A DNA stretch of 64,000 nucleotides from Amoebidium appalachense (lineage: Eukaryota > Ichthyosporea). This document shows, in pieces, positions 19,816 through 43,939 of the stretch; position 1 is the first letter of the stretch; each line of letters begins with the position of its first letter. Position numbers and translations under genes: made by a program. The notes under the pieces were generated by a model. That model ran no database searches and was not told where the DNA came from. It worked only from the letters and a program-made list of their open reading frames with translations. The stretch is from contig CAVNZM010000002.1 in NCBI GenBank assembly GCA_963693365.1, forward strand, positions 8,556,001 through 8,620,000, in the 5' to 3' direction.

Positions 19816-20126
19816 AGTTTTCTTTAAGGGGCCTTAAGTAATCGTCTGACACCACTTATAATGGCTGCTGCGTTGAGACTAGTGACAGAGTCTGTCTTGA
19901 GAGCTTGTGGGCTGGCCATAGAGTTGTTGTTTTTGGAATATGGCTTCGTGGTTGACTCTCGAACTTTGCCCCTTTGTTGTGTGTTGAGATTCCAGTTTGT
20001 GTCGTAGGGACGCCGCAGGGGCTTTGATAACAGCGAGCTGGAAAGTGAAGAGATGTATCTTCCCTTTGATGGTGTTTCTAGATTCAGCTGTTGTTTTTTG
20101 TTTGGCAAAGAAAAGGTTATGATCAC

Positions 20127-20740
20127 TGACGGAAGATTAGAGCCTCATTAGTATCAATCACCTCGTTCCTGTGGTTGTGTTAAAAGTGTGTGCTCATGTA
20201 TATGGAAGACTATTCACTTCTTTGTCCTTATTCTCAGCTGGTGCCTTCAACATCCTTTCACAGGCAATAAACGTATGATTCCCCTTTCTTGGGCGTACAG
20301 CTATGAGTAGTTGTGTAGGCAAGGGTACCAGTGTTTGTGTGTGGATCTCCAAAAACAAATTGCGGTACTATGCACCGGTACTATGCACTGAGTCAACCAC
20401 TCGTCAGGTCACAGGCTAATGACGCGATCTCGGTCATGCCCAGTTTTGACCAATCAAATCGCTTGAAAGATGAGCAAATCCCGGGAATGGTCACCAAAGA
20501 TGTTGGGTGCTGAATACGCGCCATAACAAAAAAAGCAACAAAAAACATAGCGACCGTGCCTTTTTAACATCTTATGAAGCACAATTTTTTTTATATATAA
20601 AGCTAATTGTCTATATTTATAGTTGTAATTGTATAAATATACAAAAATATTAAAGAGTTTTGTTCTATCATATGCCATGGGATAAAAAATGTGTCAAGTT
20701 TGTTTTTCATAATGTAGGAAATTTGCCGTGTCTCAATTCA
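20127..20740. other. Spacer, nothing recognised
   Basis: Unique AT-rich sequence with a CCAAT motif at about 20449. No coding or structural signal. Confidence 0.4.
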
Positions 20741-20745
20741 GTGAA

Positions 20746-20887
20746 GTTCTAAGGTGACATAGGAATTTGGATCCTGGCCCGGGCCAACCTCGAGAATCCA
20801 CGGTCACGGCCGTGCCCCGATACGGCATGACCGTGGATTCTCGATGTTGGCCCGGGCCAGGATCCAAAATCCTACAGGTTCTAAGGT
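20746..20887. mobile_element. Fold-back (palindromic) MITE-like element with a 10-bp direct repeat
   Basis: Two arms of about 52 bp are near-perfect inverted repeats around a short centre at about 20815-20822: TTGGATCCTGGCCCGGGCCA on the left mirrors TGGCCCGGGCCAGGATCCAA on the right, and the inner GAGAATCCACGGTCA also pairs. The whole unit is bracketed by the direct repeat GTTCTAAGGT at 20746-20755 and 20878-20887. A 9-10 bp target duplication is typical of Mutator-like elements, so this could be a small non-autonomous Mutator-type fold-back. It has no coding capacity. Confidence 0.75.
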
Positions 20888-20959
20888 CAATTCGTGGGGA
20901 AAGAAAAACAAATGCATATACACACAATCATAAAATGAACGTTTTTCGGTACAGTACCT

Positions 20960-21820
20960 TCAGTAATTTCTAACGGTGGAATGCACGAGCGATTTCGGCC
21001 CAGGCGACAGGCGCTGGACGTGAACACAGCTGCAGCTACACTGTGACAGCTCCGCTGTACATCCGCACAGTCGCGGCCCGATACGTTTCTGTGGAATTTC
21101 TGTCATCTGCGATTCTGTAAGGGTCACAGATTGACTTGCATGTGCTGAAAGAAATGTAAAGAAGCATTGCAGTGCAATAATAAGGTGGGCGTATTGATTC
21201 AACGACTATGAGAAAGCAATTCCACAGTGCTGCCACCTAAAACTGAGGGCCCTGGCCCCTGGCCCCTGGCCGACGGCTCAGATGTCTAGATGCCCCGGCG
21301 GCAACAGCCTGGCAGACCCACGCATCGATGAACCAATGAGATCAACGTTGTCTGAAACCGCGAGAAATAAGACTTATGATTGGTGCGTATGCATGCGTCG
21401 AAAAATAAGTCACCCAATAAGCAGTAGCTTATTCTAGAGTAGCCAAAAGCGGTTGCCGTTACACCATTTTCATTAGTTCAGCGTCAGCTTCTGCTTTCGG
21501 TTGTTGCTTTTCATGATATGCCAGCAATCATAGCTCACTGCTTTTTACTGTGCCGACACAGCCCTCCTGGACCCTGGTGTCCCGTTTTGACACCAACAGG
21601 CTGGTGTAGCCTACACTGTACATACAAGTTGAATAGGTAAAAACCGCGAGAGAAAAAAAAAAAAAAAAAAAAAAAAACCTGGAAACGAAGAAGCAAGCCT
21701 TGTTTTGGCAATATTTACCAACGATCAACAACAATGAGTCTGCAAAATATTAAACACAGAAGCGCTCACTAATTGAACTTATAGCTGTCTTGTAGCCAGC
21801 GAGTTGCCCAACACACTTGC
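20960..21820. other. Spacer, nothing recognised
   Basis: Unique sequence with poly(A) at 21653-21677 and CCAAT motifs near 21334 and 21414. Short minus-strand frames here lack domain or splice support. Confidence 0.4.
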
Positions 21821-22195
21821 ATGTACGTGCACAGTTGCAAAGCACACTGTGGCAGAACGTCTCAACCAACCTTCTCATTTTTCAATGATCATATGAGCAC
21901 ACCCCTTCACACACTCACGAAAGCCAAATTCGCCTCACAACTCACCGCCAAAATGTTCAGCACACTTCAAACTTTGGCACCGTCCCTCAGTGACCGACTT
22001 CACCTGAGCACACTGCACACTCTGCTGGCATCTTCCTCTCGTCTGCGAGTCGCCCAAGATGCAAATGTTCTGTCAAGCGTGAACATAGCCAATGATGTGG
22101 ACGTTAACCAGCACATTGGAGAAAGTCAGAGCAGAGAAAACAGCAACATGGACTATTACTTGGAACTGTCCCTACCGTTCTGCCTGCATTTCTAA
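21821..22195 (+). CDS. Hypothetical 124-residue protein or terminal exon
   Basis: The frame has balanced composition and a helical stretch (SLSDRLHLSTLHTLLASSS), unlike the repeat-derived frames elsewhere. No family recognised, no signal peptide and no confirmed splice sites. A T-rich stretch lies at 22262-22300, after the stop. It could be a short gene, the last exon of one, or chance. Confidence 0.25.
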   Translation: MYVHSCKAHCGRTSQPTFSFFNDHMSTPLHTLTKAKFASQLTAKMFSTLQTLAPSLSDRLHLSTLHTLLASSSRLRVAQDANVLSSVNIANDVDVNQHIGESQSRENSNMDYYLELSLPFCLHF

Positions 22196-22864
22196 GACAT
22201 GGGTGCTGGTAGTGACGGTGTGTTTTATGCCTTTAAGGTGTTTTTCAATACATTTCAATGATATTTTTTTCCTTTTCTTTCCTTTTTTCTTTCCCTGTAC
22301 TTTTTGTGCATGAAGGTAGTCAGGCAAAATTACATATCAACATTGCATGTATGTGTTTTTCCTCCCCTCCCTACTCTCTCTACAGAAGGAAATATTCTTC
22401 CGTTACTCTAAATATTGATGTGTGCATTGTACTTTTGTTGCTTCCCAACATCCAGCATTTTTTGATGCAGAACTAAATAGTGTTTATGTTGTAACATCAT
22501 GTGTTTCCAATATTCTAAGTTATTTCTAAGTTTCCTTAAACGCAAACCTAGGGTATGTGTTGTAAGCGTTACTAAAGGCTGCTGGACAGCCAAGTGCAAA
22601 ACAAAAGAAGTAAATGAACAAATGAACTGATACAAGAATAATAAGAGGCCCCTGAGGGCGCAGTCCCCACCTACAATCAGTGACTATGTTGCACATGACG
22701 TTTATTGCAATTGCAAAAACTAGAAGGGAATAAGAAGGTATCATGCTAGCGGGTATGGTGCTAACTAATTACGGATTGGTGTGCCATGTGACGTGTCAAT
22801 ACTGGCGAGCCTTGCCAGGAGGAGTTTAGTATGGAAACCTCTGAACCTACTCGTGTGTTTGTGT

Positions 22865-22866
<2 letters not shown>

Positions 22867-22896
<30 letters not shown>

Positions 22897-23000
22897 TGGG
22901 TGTGTGTGTGTGGGTGTGGGTGTGTGTATGTGTATGTGCATGACGGTGTGTATCTGTGTGGTTGTGTGTATGTTGTGTGGGGGTGTGTGTATGTGTGTCA
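22867..23000. repeat. Interrupted (GT)n
   Basis: GT-rich tract with GGGTGTGG and ATGT interruptions. Non-coding. Confidence 0.85.
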
Positions 23001-23559
23001 ATGCATGTGAGCGTGCAAGTACCATTGCCACATGCATATGTGCAGAGGCGTGCACGCGTACATTTGTGCGTGTGCTTCTGATTGCTGTGGGGATCATTGC
23101 ACCTTGTGTGGATCTGGCAGTTGCATGTAGGTAACAACTGAGAGGACTGCAACACTTAAAGGCCTGAAACACGCCTATGAAACCACACGCAAGCTCAACA
23201 AAGCGCTTCTGTTGTTGGGCAAAGCGCTTCTGTTGTTGGGCCCATCAGGTGGCACAGCTCGAGCAGAACGATCTAGTGCTGTAAGCACTGCGCATGCGCA
23301 CACGTGTGCGTGATCCGTTTCTGGTGCTTGCAAGTGTGTGGGGGTGCATGGCGCAAAAGTGTGTGGCATGCGTGTGTGTGATTGTGTGTGAGCTGACTGT
23401 GTGTTTTGTAGTGGGTTCAGCAAGACTGTGGATGGTGTGTTGTTTGTGGGGTGGATGTGTTCATGTGTAGAGGTTATGGGTGTATGCGGGTTTGTGTGTC
23501 AAGGTGTGCGGGTGGTGTGAGCGAGTGCATGCGTGCGTGTGCCACACGGTGGCGTGTCT

Positions 23560-23649
23560 GTGCGTGCGTGCGGGCTGTGTGCGTGTGTGCGTGTGCCTGT
23601 GTAAGCGTGGGTGCGTGGGTGCGTGCCCCTGCGTGCGTGCGTGTGTGTG

Positions 23650-23693
<44 letters not shown>

Positions 23694-23703
23694 TTGGTGT
23701 GTG

Positions 23704-23792
<89 letters not shown>

Positions 23793-23795
23793 GCA
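23560..23795. repeat. (GTGC)n tetranucleotide microsatellite
   Basis: About 55 near-perfect GTGC units lie between 23560 and 23795, broken once near 23694-23703. This motif is seen nowhere else in the window. The apparent Arg/Thr/His and Val/Arg/Ala/Cys frames come from it. Confidence 0.95.
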
Positions 23796-25351
23796 GGTGT
23801 ATGGTTCTTTTGTGCTTGCAGGTGTTTAATGGGTGTGTTAAGGGGCCCCTTAACACCGATTTTTTTTTGTATGGCCCAAGTGGCCATGGCGATGCATTCG
23901 TGCACAGGGAGCCAACAGGTGTCTTCTTCATTGCCACGTTAAGTGCCAAGATGAATGGTTGTCTAATGAAGCATGGAAATACAAAGGTGTCGAAACAAAA
24001 GGAATTTCGTCTGGGTGGCAGCTGCTGCGGTGTTGTTGCTGTTGAAAAAGGTTCGAAGGGTCACGATGAGAACAGAAAAAAATTGATCCTCACGGTCTTC
24101 CTCAGTCCCTTCTGCCCACAGTCTGCCAGCTGGCACTGCGCCAGGCAGCCTCTGCGTCAGCTTGTAGCATTTTTTGCGTAACAATGGAATTTTTATGAGA
24201 TCTATTCAATCTATTCGTCATTTGGATTGGCTAGGCTACGCCAGTCGCTGCATGTTATTGCTGCGAAAACACGTTCCAGCAAAAAAGCACGCGAACTGAT
24301 TATCCCGTGGGTGTACCGTGAGTGAAAAAGGCACGATGACAGGTGACACGCTGTTGGTTCCCAAAGTTCAAGTTACTCTGTGTCTTTTGGTAAGCTTGCT
24401 CTTGAAACACTCAGGAAAGGAACAAAAGGTTTGTACTAAAAAGTGGGAGAATTCGAAAATATGGAGGTAGTTTGTGCTACTCATGTCTGCCAACAACGTA
24501 CATGCTCGCTGATGTTGTGAATGATCTATCATCATTGTCCTTCCACGAAACCTACATACACCTTGGGGGAAAACTATGGCTGCGAGCGATATATTTTGTG
24601 GACTCAGCCCCAGGCACGAAACGAGACGTTCACGCATAGCATAAAAAAAGCAGCGTGCTACTAAACCCTACTGAGACAAGAACATGAGGGAAACGGTGTA
24701 CTGGCCTCTTTCACATGTCAATGTATTTAATTGATACTTTGCCAAGTGTCTGTGTGTTGTGTTATTTCCTCCCGTGCGCTTCTAAGTTTTGCACCGTAGA
24801 CGGATTGGAAAAGAAGACTCCTTCTCGTGACATTTCTTTCAGTTGAAACAAGTTTGCTTTATGCGTATCTTTTTCCTATACAGTGGAAGTGGGATAAACA
24901 TCACCCTGGGTTTGCTTATCTCTTATTTGGAAATTGTAGACTTCGTTAACCGTTTGCTTCTTTCGTGCATTGCAATTGGATTCAACCCATTTTTCTTAAA
25001 CAGTTTTCCAAATTTACTGAGGTTTACCTTTTTTTTGCCCTTCTTTTTTTTTTTTTTCGCCTCGCACGTGAACACAATCCAAGTGAAAGGAGCATGGAAA
25101 AACGGGAGTAGAGTTTTTCAACAAATGTGAAAAAATCCGTATACTTTTACCCTTTTCGAACACTCACCTTCAGGGATAGTCTGCGATCACACACGCCTGT
25201 ATTCATGGTCAAGGTGCAAAAAATACCTAATTCATTAATGCAGTCGGGGTACGGTTCAGACCAGCAAAACATAAATCACACCCGCCAAATTTCCGCCAAA
25301 ATTCCTCCCCGCAAATTTTTTCTGTTCTGCCCGTTGTCGGTACTGAAGAAA
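23796..25351. other. Spacer upstream of the BTB-WD40 gene
   Basis: Unique sequence with small overlapping frames on both strands at 23836-24184, neither with a recognisable domain. T-rich at 25028-25057. The 5' untranslated region of the BTB-WD40 gene probably lies in the last few hundred bases. Confidence 0.4.
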
Positions 25352-36770
<11,419 letters not shown>

Positions 36771-37410
36771 CTAAATATTAAAAACTCTGACGTGATAACT
36801 TTCTTGGCATCTGTGCGAGTTGGTGCATTCTCTCAAGGAGGATGGGGGAAGGAAGAGGAGGGGGTGGGTAGGTGGGTGGGGGTGAAGGGGGGGGGGGGGG
36901 GGGGGGAGGGGAGCGAGGGCCCGGGGCGTGGGGGAGGAGGGCACGCTGGGGGGGGGGGGGGGGGGGGGGGGTTACCCCTCTACATCCCTCCCTCCCCATA
37001 TATCATTATCAACAATACCTATTATCTAATGAACCTAACGTATTTCACTTTTTTATAATAAGGGGTTGTAAGTCAACAACATGAACTTAGGTGTGTCTTG
37101 TCTAAGTACACTGCCTTTTTTGTGTCGAACGGAAATGTCGGCGACAGCGTGCCCAGCGCAGTGCAGCTGCCCGGCGGCGGGCCGGCGCGGTGAGAGCCTG
37201 TAAACAAACAAACCGAGATACTTGGTAACGATTGGCCAGCATGCCTCAACAACGATTGGTAATCAGGGATTGAAATTCACAAAAACAGTTCGGGAATTCT
37301 CCAAACTTTTGCCCAGATTCCCAAAGAACCTCCGGGGGATTGCCAAGCGGGGAGGGGAGGGGGGAGGGAAGGGGGAGGGGGGGGGGAAAGGGGGAGGGGT
37401 GGGGGGAACG

Positions 37411-37453
<43 letters not shown>

Positions 37454-38071
37454 GGAACGCAGGGGGGGGACTCGAGTGGGTAAAGTGGACTGTGCACGCG
37501 GGTGAATATTGGTGAGAGCCCGGGCGTGTATGACTGTGTGCGTGGGGGGCCGGGGCGCGGCCGCGGGGCGCGAGGGAGAAGCGGGGGGGGGGGGGGGGGG
37601 GGGGGGACTCTTTTTGGGAGGGGGAGGCCGGGAGGGGGGGGGGGGGGGGGGTTAAATTTGCGGGCCGTGAGTGGGTACTACAGTGGGTCACTGGGACGGG
37701 GGGCGAAGAGGGGGTATGGGAGGAGGGCCGTGATCGTTTGTTTTTGTGCAAGCCCAGGATTTTCCCAAACGCTTTTCCGAAGTTTTTTTGGCAAACCCCA
37801 AACAATTTGGACCCTACCCCCAAAGTTTCAAAAACAGAATTCAAACCCTGTTCGCAATCTATGCAATGATTATCTATGCGATTCACCAATAAAAAGGCGC
37901 CTGGATTAGATCCCAAGACTACTTAAACAGCTCCTTCGCCTCTCAAATGCAGTCACTGCCAGTCAGTCAGCTAGACCCACTGCACCACAACAGCAAGGAT
38001 CACTCACGAACAAGCGAAGTCCAAAAGGCAGTCACCAGAAGTAGTAACCCAACCACCAACCACACATTAAG
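36771..38071. other. Spacer between the BTB-WD40 gene and the first secreted-protein gene
   Basis: G-rich tracts lie at 36885-36970, 37380-37452 and 37585-37650. The 150 bases before the secreted-protein start carry a CCAAT-like CACCAATAAAAAGG at 37884-37897, which may combine CCAAT and TATA-like functions. Confidence 0.5.
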
Positions 38072-38632
38072 ATGGCCAGCGCACTCTTCATTTCCGCCGC
38101 CCTTGCCGCCATTGCCAGCACGGCCACAGGCGCCTCCCTCTCCACCCGCTCCCTCAGTGTGCCCTTTACTCTGCAGGACCAATACCCCGCCTTCGCCACC
38201 AGCTACAGCTGCGACCTAACAAACGCACAGGGCGCAGGTGTGCAGTGCAGTTCCGCCACTGCGCAGCTGTTCTCCTCCCCGCTGGACTGTCAGAGCATCA
38301 CCGGGCAGGCATGCGGCACCAACAACGATGCCGGCTCGTCCTTTGAAAACTGGTGGCAGGCCGCCCCTGGTGCAGAGCCCGTCACGGGGCCTACGGGCAA
38401 CTCTCCCACTTTCAGTATTAAGGCATTCCGCAGCACCATGACTGAGCCCATGTGGTGCGAGTTTTCATGCTCCTTGACACGCCGCGATTCTTCGGCGTGG
38501 ATGTGTGTGTCGGATATCTGCGGGCAAACGCTCTACTCGACAGAACAGGCATGTGAGGCCGACAACTGGCAATTCTGTGCCGTCCAGTCGTCTGAGACGT
38601 TCATGGACTGGTATGAGGCACACAGCAGCTAA
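38072..38632 (+). CDS. Small secreted ten-cysteine protein, copy A
   Basis: Intronless 186-codon gene. Residues 1-21 (MASALFISAALAAIASTATG) form a typical signal peptide, so the product is probably secreted. The mature part has ten Cys (in SYSC, VQC, LDC, QAC, MWC, FSC, WMC, DIC, QAC, FC), enough for five disulfides, and ends near FMDWYEA. I do not recognise the family. Copy B at 41159-41728 keeps all ten cysteines, which argues that both are functional; a third copy at 43293-43856 is broken. Possible roles such as extracellular matrix, lectin-like or defence are guesses. Confidence 0.85.
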   Translation: MASALFISAALAAIASTATGASLSTRSLSVPFTLQDQYPAFATSYSCDLTNAQGAGVQCSSATAQLFSSPLDCQSITGQACGTNNDAGSSFENWWQAAPGAEPVTGPTGNSPTFSIKAFRSTMTEPMWCEFSCSLTRRDSSAWMCVSDICGQTLYSTEQACEADNWQFCAVQSSETFMDWYEAHSS

Positions 38633-39020
38633 TCACTTGATTATCTTGAGTAGTTGCTCAAATATGCTCCTGTGTATTCAACTTGAAAGAGTGATCAGTT
38701 GTGTACAAACTATTTATTAAACCTGCCACAGCTGAGATCATTTGTAATACTATATCCGCAGTTTTGGTAGATTTTTTTTTTTTTAGGCCGGTGTGTGTAC
38801 ACGTGCAATTAACAATTAATTAATAAGACTGATCATTTTAAATTTATGATGACATTTAAAAATTTATGATGGCGTTTAAATTGTGTAATAAACACCAAGT
38901 GGCCACCACCACCCCTCAATTTGTCTCTGCAGCTAAAAATGCTGGCCCCTAGTGAATCCACTGTCCACCCCTGGTTATCTCCCCTCAAGTTGGAAGGACC
39001 GGCAACCTACTCTACCCCCC

Positions 39021-39058
<38 letters not shown>

Positions 39059-39130
39059 ACCCCCCCCCCCCCCCCCTCGATTTTCTCAATGGCTTGCTAC
39101 TGCGACTCTTCCTCTGTGACAGCCACCAAC

Positions 39131-39171
<41 letters not shown>

Positions 39172-39290
39172 ACCTCCACCCCCCTTTTTTTATTTTTTTT
39201 TATTTTATCACGTTTTGTTCCCGGAGGGCCTTTTCAGACCCTCTAGGGAAACTACCGTCTACCACACAGCACCGACAGTACACTAGTTAA
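38633..39290. other. Downstream spacer with poly(C) tracts
   Basis: Unique AT-rich DNA to 38900. Poly(C) tracts lie at 39018-39076 and 39133-39171, the latter after CAACTAAC, similar to the CTAAC-poly(C) arrangement in introns. Confidence 0.6.
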
Positions 39291-39469
39291 GGTGCTATCT
39301 ATGAGTTCAGCTAAGCTAAACCATCCTTCACAACCTAACTATAAGTACACACTTTGCCCAGGGCTACTACCCCAGCCACGCATCTCCACCCCCCAACCCC
39401 CACCTGTTTGCTCCCCTCCACCCTCGCCCCACCCAACACATACATGCACACATGCAAGCGTTCACGCGT

Positions 39470-39524
39470 ATACCGTGCGGCACACACGCACGCACCCACG
39501 CACGCACCCACGCATGCACGCTGC

Positions 39525-39574
<50 letters not shown>

Positions 39575-39592
39575 CACGCACACGCACATACA

Positions 39593-39667
<75 letters not shown>

Positions 39668-39720
39668 TAAATAAATAAATAAATAAATAAAAAATAAATA
39701 GATAAATAAATAATAAAAAT
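39470..39720. repeat. (CA)n then (AAAT)n
   Basis: CACGCACG and (CA)n units at 39480-39664, then (AAAT)n at 39665-39710. Confidence 0.95.
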
Positions 39721-40089
39721 AAACAGGAAAAAAATGCTCCCTTGATATCTTTCCCACTCATATCATAGGTTTACATAGCTATAGGTGGTTTAAGTTTTAT
39801 ACTTTTAGGTAGGAAAGTGTATACGTACATTCTTATTCTGATGTGCAGTAGGTATACCATCCTCCCTGGGGCCCCGGGGCATACGAAGATCCAAGTGGAG
39901 AAGGGTAGTAGTAGACTCTGTGGGGTAAACGGGATGATAAAAAAATTGGCCCCAAAGATATCCTAAGATACTTTCCCCTCCTCTACCCCCCCCCCCTCCT
40001 CCACGTCTCCCCCTTTGAGGGACATGTTTGTGTTGTATTGAGAGTGCGAGTGTATCTGCACCCTGAGAAGGGTGGGTTTACATCGTATT

Positions 40090-40254
40090 GTAAACATGGT
40101 TGTGTATATTGTCGGACAGACTACGGGAGTCGCGCCCTGTAGTTAGTCGCGCTTACTGACCAATCAAGGGGGAGATGTAAACATGGTTGTGTTTATTGTC
40201 GGACAGACTACGGGAGTCGCGCCCTGTAGTTAGTCGCGCTTACTGACCAATCAA
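40090..40254. repeat. Tandem duplication, 87 bp period
   Basis: GTAAACATGGTTGTGT starts at 40090 and again at 40177. The copies are almost identical over 78 bp, share TAGTTAGTCGCGCTTACTG and end in a CCAAT-containing GACCAATCAA. The spacer is 9 bp. No coding frame is conserved across the duplication. Confidence 0.95.
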
Positions 40255-40499
40255 AATGGTTGGTCGGGAAGTAACGGCGTTGTCCCACAATCGCACGGCG
40301 AACTGTCCCCTATAGAAGGCGGCAGTATCAGGGGAACATGCCTGGACTCGAATCGATGAGTGCCGAGGATAAGATCCCATCTCAAGATTGATCAGATCCC
40401 ATACTGTAAATGCAATCTGCGCTGCCGCTATGATACACAACCAAGTTTACAGTACACTGTGGTGTGCTTATGTTTATGAGAGTGAGTGAGTTGGTGGGT

Positions 40500-40653
40500 G
40501 AGAGAGAGTGAGAGAGAGAGAAGGAGAGAGAGCCTTTGGTGGGGGGGGGGGGGGGGATGGGGGGGAGTGCAAGGGGGTTTGGGGGGGGGGGGGGGGGGGG
40601 GGGGGGCAGAGGGAGGAAGGGAGAGGGGGCGGGGGAGAGAGAATGAGAGAGAG

Positions 40654-40719
<66 letters not shown>

Positions 40720-40796
40720 AAAAGGGCGAATGAGGGGTGTGCGGTAGGTATTGAGGGGCGGACGGGGGGAGGGGGGGGGGGGGGGGGGGGGGGGGG
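40500..40796. repeat. (GA)n and poly(G) block
   Basis: GA-rich DNA at 40500-40530, poly(G) at 40540-40606, (GA)n of about 60 bp at 40656-40716 and poly(G) at 40766-40796. Confidence 0.95.
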
Positions 40797-41158
40797 TCAT
40801 AATTTGGAGGCAGTCACATTCGTCAAGCATTGTGTGACTGACGGTTTCAGCTGAGAATTACAAAGTGAGTGGGTTTATTATGGTCGATTTTGCAGCAGTG
40901 AGCACAGACCCAGCTTAAAAATATAAATAGCAGGTGGGTTCATATGGCTTAGGCTAGCTTCCGGATGTGGACACATGCTTGCTGTTGCAGGGCAAGAAGT
41001 TGACAGTACAATTCTTTTTTTTTTAAATTGTCTCGCAAGCCCAATACTATAAGCACGGACGGTATATACATTTGCAGGTATGGTAAACTGCTATCCACTA
41101 TACTCTGTTACAACACTAACTAACTATGGACCTTCCAGCCTGATATTAAAAATGCATA

Positions 41159-41728
41159 TTAAAATGCCTCGTACCAGCCCTCAAACGCCTCAGACGACTG
41201 GACCTGCGCACAGGACTTCCAGCTGTCGGACCTGCAACTTTCTACTTTCGAGTAGATTACCTTATGGCAGGGTGCATCAGACACGCACTTCCACCCCCAA
41301 TAATCATCTGTCAGGGAGCACGAAAAGTCGCACCACATGGGGCCATTAATGGTCTTGCGGAATGCATTGACAGGGAAAGTGGGAAATCTCCGTATAGGGC
41401 CCGGGCGTACGGGCGATGCACCGGGGATGGCCTGCCACCAGTTTGCTAAGGTCGAGTCATCATCAATGTTATAACCGGCGCATGCCTGCCCGGTGATGCT
41501 TTGACACTCCAGTGGGGAGGAGAAAAACTGCGCAGTGCCGGAACTGCACCGCACACCGTTGCCCCCGGCGTTTGTCAGGTCACAGCTGTAGCTGGTGGCG
41601 AAGGTGAGGGATTGGTCGTGCAGAGTGAAGGGCACACTATAAGCCATGGAGCGGGTGGAGAGGGTTGCCCCTGTGGCCGTGCTGGCAATGGCGGAAAGGG
41701 CGGCGGAAATAAAGAGTGCGCTGGCCAT
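41159..41728 (-). CDS. Small secreted ten-cysteine protein, copy B
   Basis: Intronless 189-codon paralogue of copy A. The signal peptide is nearly identical (MASALFISAALSAIASTATG), the ten cysteines are conserved and the C-terminus is FEGWYEAF. It differs by small insertions after STRS and in the GYNIDDD region, and more strongly in the second half. The start is set by the shared MASALF. The reading frame stays open for 47 codons upstream, but that part lies in the 5' leader downstream of a TATA box. Confidence 0.85.
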   Translation of the reverse strand: MASALFISAALSAIASTATGATLSTRSMAYSVPFTLHDQSLTFATSYSCDLTNAGGNGVRCSSGTAQFFSSPLECQSITGQACAGYNIDDDSTLANWWQAIPGASPVRPGPIRRFPTFPVNAFRKTINGPMWCDFSCSLTDDYWGWKCVSDAPCHKVIYSKVESCRSDSWKSCAQVQSSEAFEGWYEAF

Positions 41729-41849
41729 TTTGGTAGTGTGGTATTTTGTACTTTGTTTGATGCTTCGATCGTGTGACTGGCTTTTGAGCGAGTGGTTTTG
41801 CTGCTGTGATGTGTTGACTGCGCTTGACTGACTGATCACTGAGCAGCAG

Positions 41850-41995
41850 ATTGACCTGTTTATATACACTCGGAATTAGATCTGACTTCTTCTGATTGGT
41901 TGAAGTGCGTTAGATGACTAGGCTGGCATTAGCCAATCAAAGCGCAGGCATGCTGGCCAATCATTTCAGAGCAAAAGGGATGACGAATGACGTCA
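41850..41995 (-). promoter_or_regulatory. Promoter of copy B: TATA box and CCAAT boxes
   Basis: On the minus strand GTATATAAAC lies near 41860, about 130 bases before the start codon. Upstream are ATTGG/CCAAT motifs near 41896, 41933 and 41957. The stretch from the first ATTGG outwards is conserved in the region upstream of the pseudogene (43983-44075), which supports a regulatory role. Confidence 0.6.
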
Positions 41996-42059
41996 GGCTT
42001 GTCAAGAGCTGAAGGAGCTTTCGGCCAGGGCAGAAAAATGGCCAGCACTAAGTGAGAGA

Positions 42060-43070
<1,011 letters not shown>

Positions 43071-43292
43071 CACATGCATGCATGCGTGCTCAAAGTAAGC
43101 TCTGTGAAATCGTTTGTGCAGTAACTCCATAGGCCAAGCATCGACTGTATGATGAACCTTTTCACGTAGTGTTGGAGTATTTTTATTTGGCTCCGGAGGG
43201 GCACGTACGCCACACGAAACGCGGGACGGCGAGAAATGCTAAAAGCACATTGCAAGAGATCATTTAAAAATGTTAAAGTAAACACTAATAAA

Positions 43293-43856
43293 CTAGCTGC
43301 TAATCTTATTAAATGCCTCGTACCAGTCCATAAACGCCTCAGACGACTGGACGGCACAGAACTTCCAGTTGTCAGCCTTGCATGCCTCTCGTGTCGTGTA
43401 GAGTGTCTGCTCACAGCCACCCGACACGCACATCCACGCCCAAGAGTCAGCTGTCTAAGAGCACGAAAACCCACACGTGCCACAGGGGCTCAGCCATGGT
43501 GCTGCGGAATGCCTTGATTCGGAAGGTGGAGGAGTTGCCCGTAGGCCCCGTGACGGGCTCTGGACCAGGGGTGGCCTGCCACCAGTTTTCAAAGGACGAG
43601 CCGGCATCGTTGTTGGTGCCGCATGCCTGCCCGGTGATGCTCTGACAGTCTAGCGGGGAGGAGAACAGCTGCGCGGAACAGCTGGCGGAACTGCACTGCA
43701 CACCTGCGCCCTGTGCGTTTGTCAGGTCGCAGCTGTAGCTGGTGGCGAAGGCGGGGTATTGGTCCTGCAGAGTGAAGGGCACACTGAGGGAGCGGGTGGA
43801 GAGGGAGGCGCCTGTGGCCGTGCTGGCAATGGCGGCAAGAAGAGTGCGCTGGCCAT
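43293..43856 (-). pseudogene. Broken copy C of the secreted ten-cysteine protein
   Basis: Close to copy A in most of its length, but with at least three lesions. A 13-bp deletion follows the codons for MASALF and shifts the signal peptide out of frame. An insertion near 43475 shifts the frame before the FSC motif, and a TAG directly follows CGFSCS. After that the family frame resumes as AWMCVSGGC to a stop at 43295-43293. The middle part is still open and similar (DLTNAQGAGVQCSS), so inactivation is recent. Confidence 0.85.
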
Positions 43857-43939
43857 TTTAGGGTGTGGTTGGTTGTACTTTGGTTGATGCTTCGTGTGAC
43901 TGGCTTAATTTTCAGCGAGTGGTTTTATCACTGAGAAGC

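Noticed and set aside
19824-20126. Ser-rich 100-codon frame upstream of the Mpv17-like exon
   Set aside because: It ends in a stop before the exon and is in a different frame; it shows no domain and may be leader sequence.
23451-23949. Ala/Arg/Cys/Val and Arg/Thr/His repeat proteins
   Set aside because: Products of the (GTGC)n array read in different frames.
40300-40400. tRNA gene suggested by a CGAATCGATGAG-like stretch
   Set aside because: No acceptor stem and no proper T-loop (GGTTCGAATCC type) could be paired.
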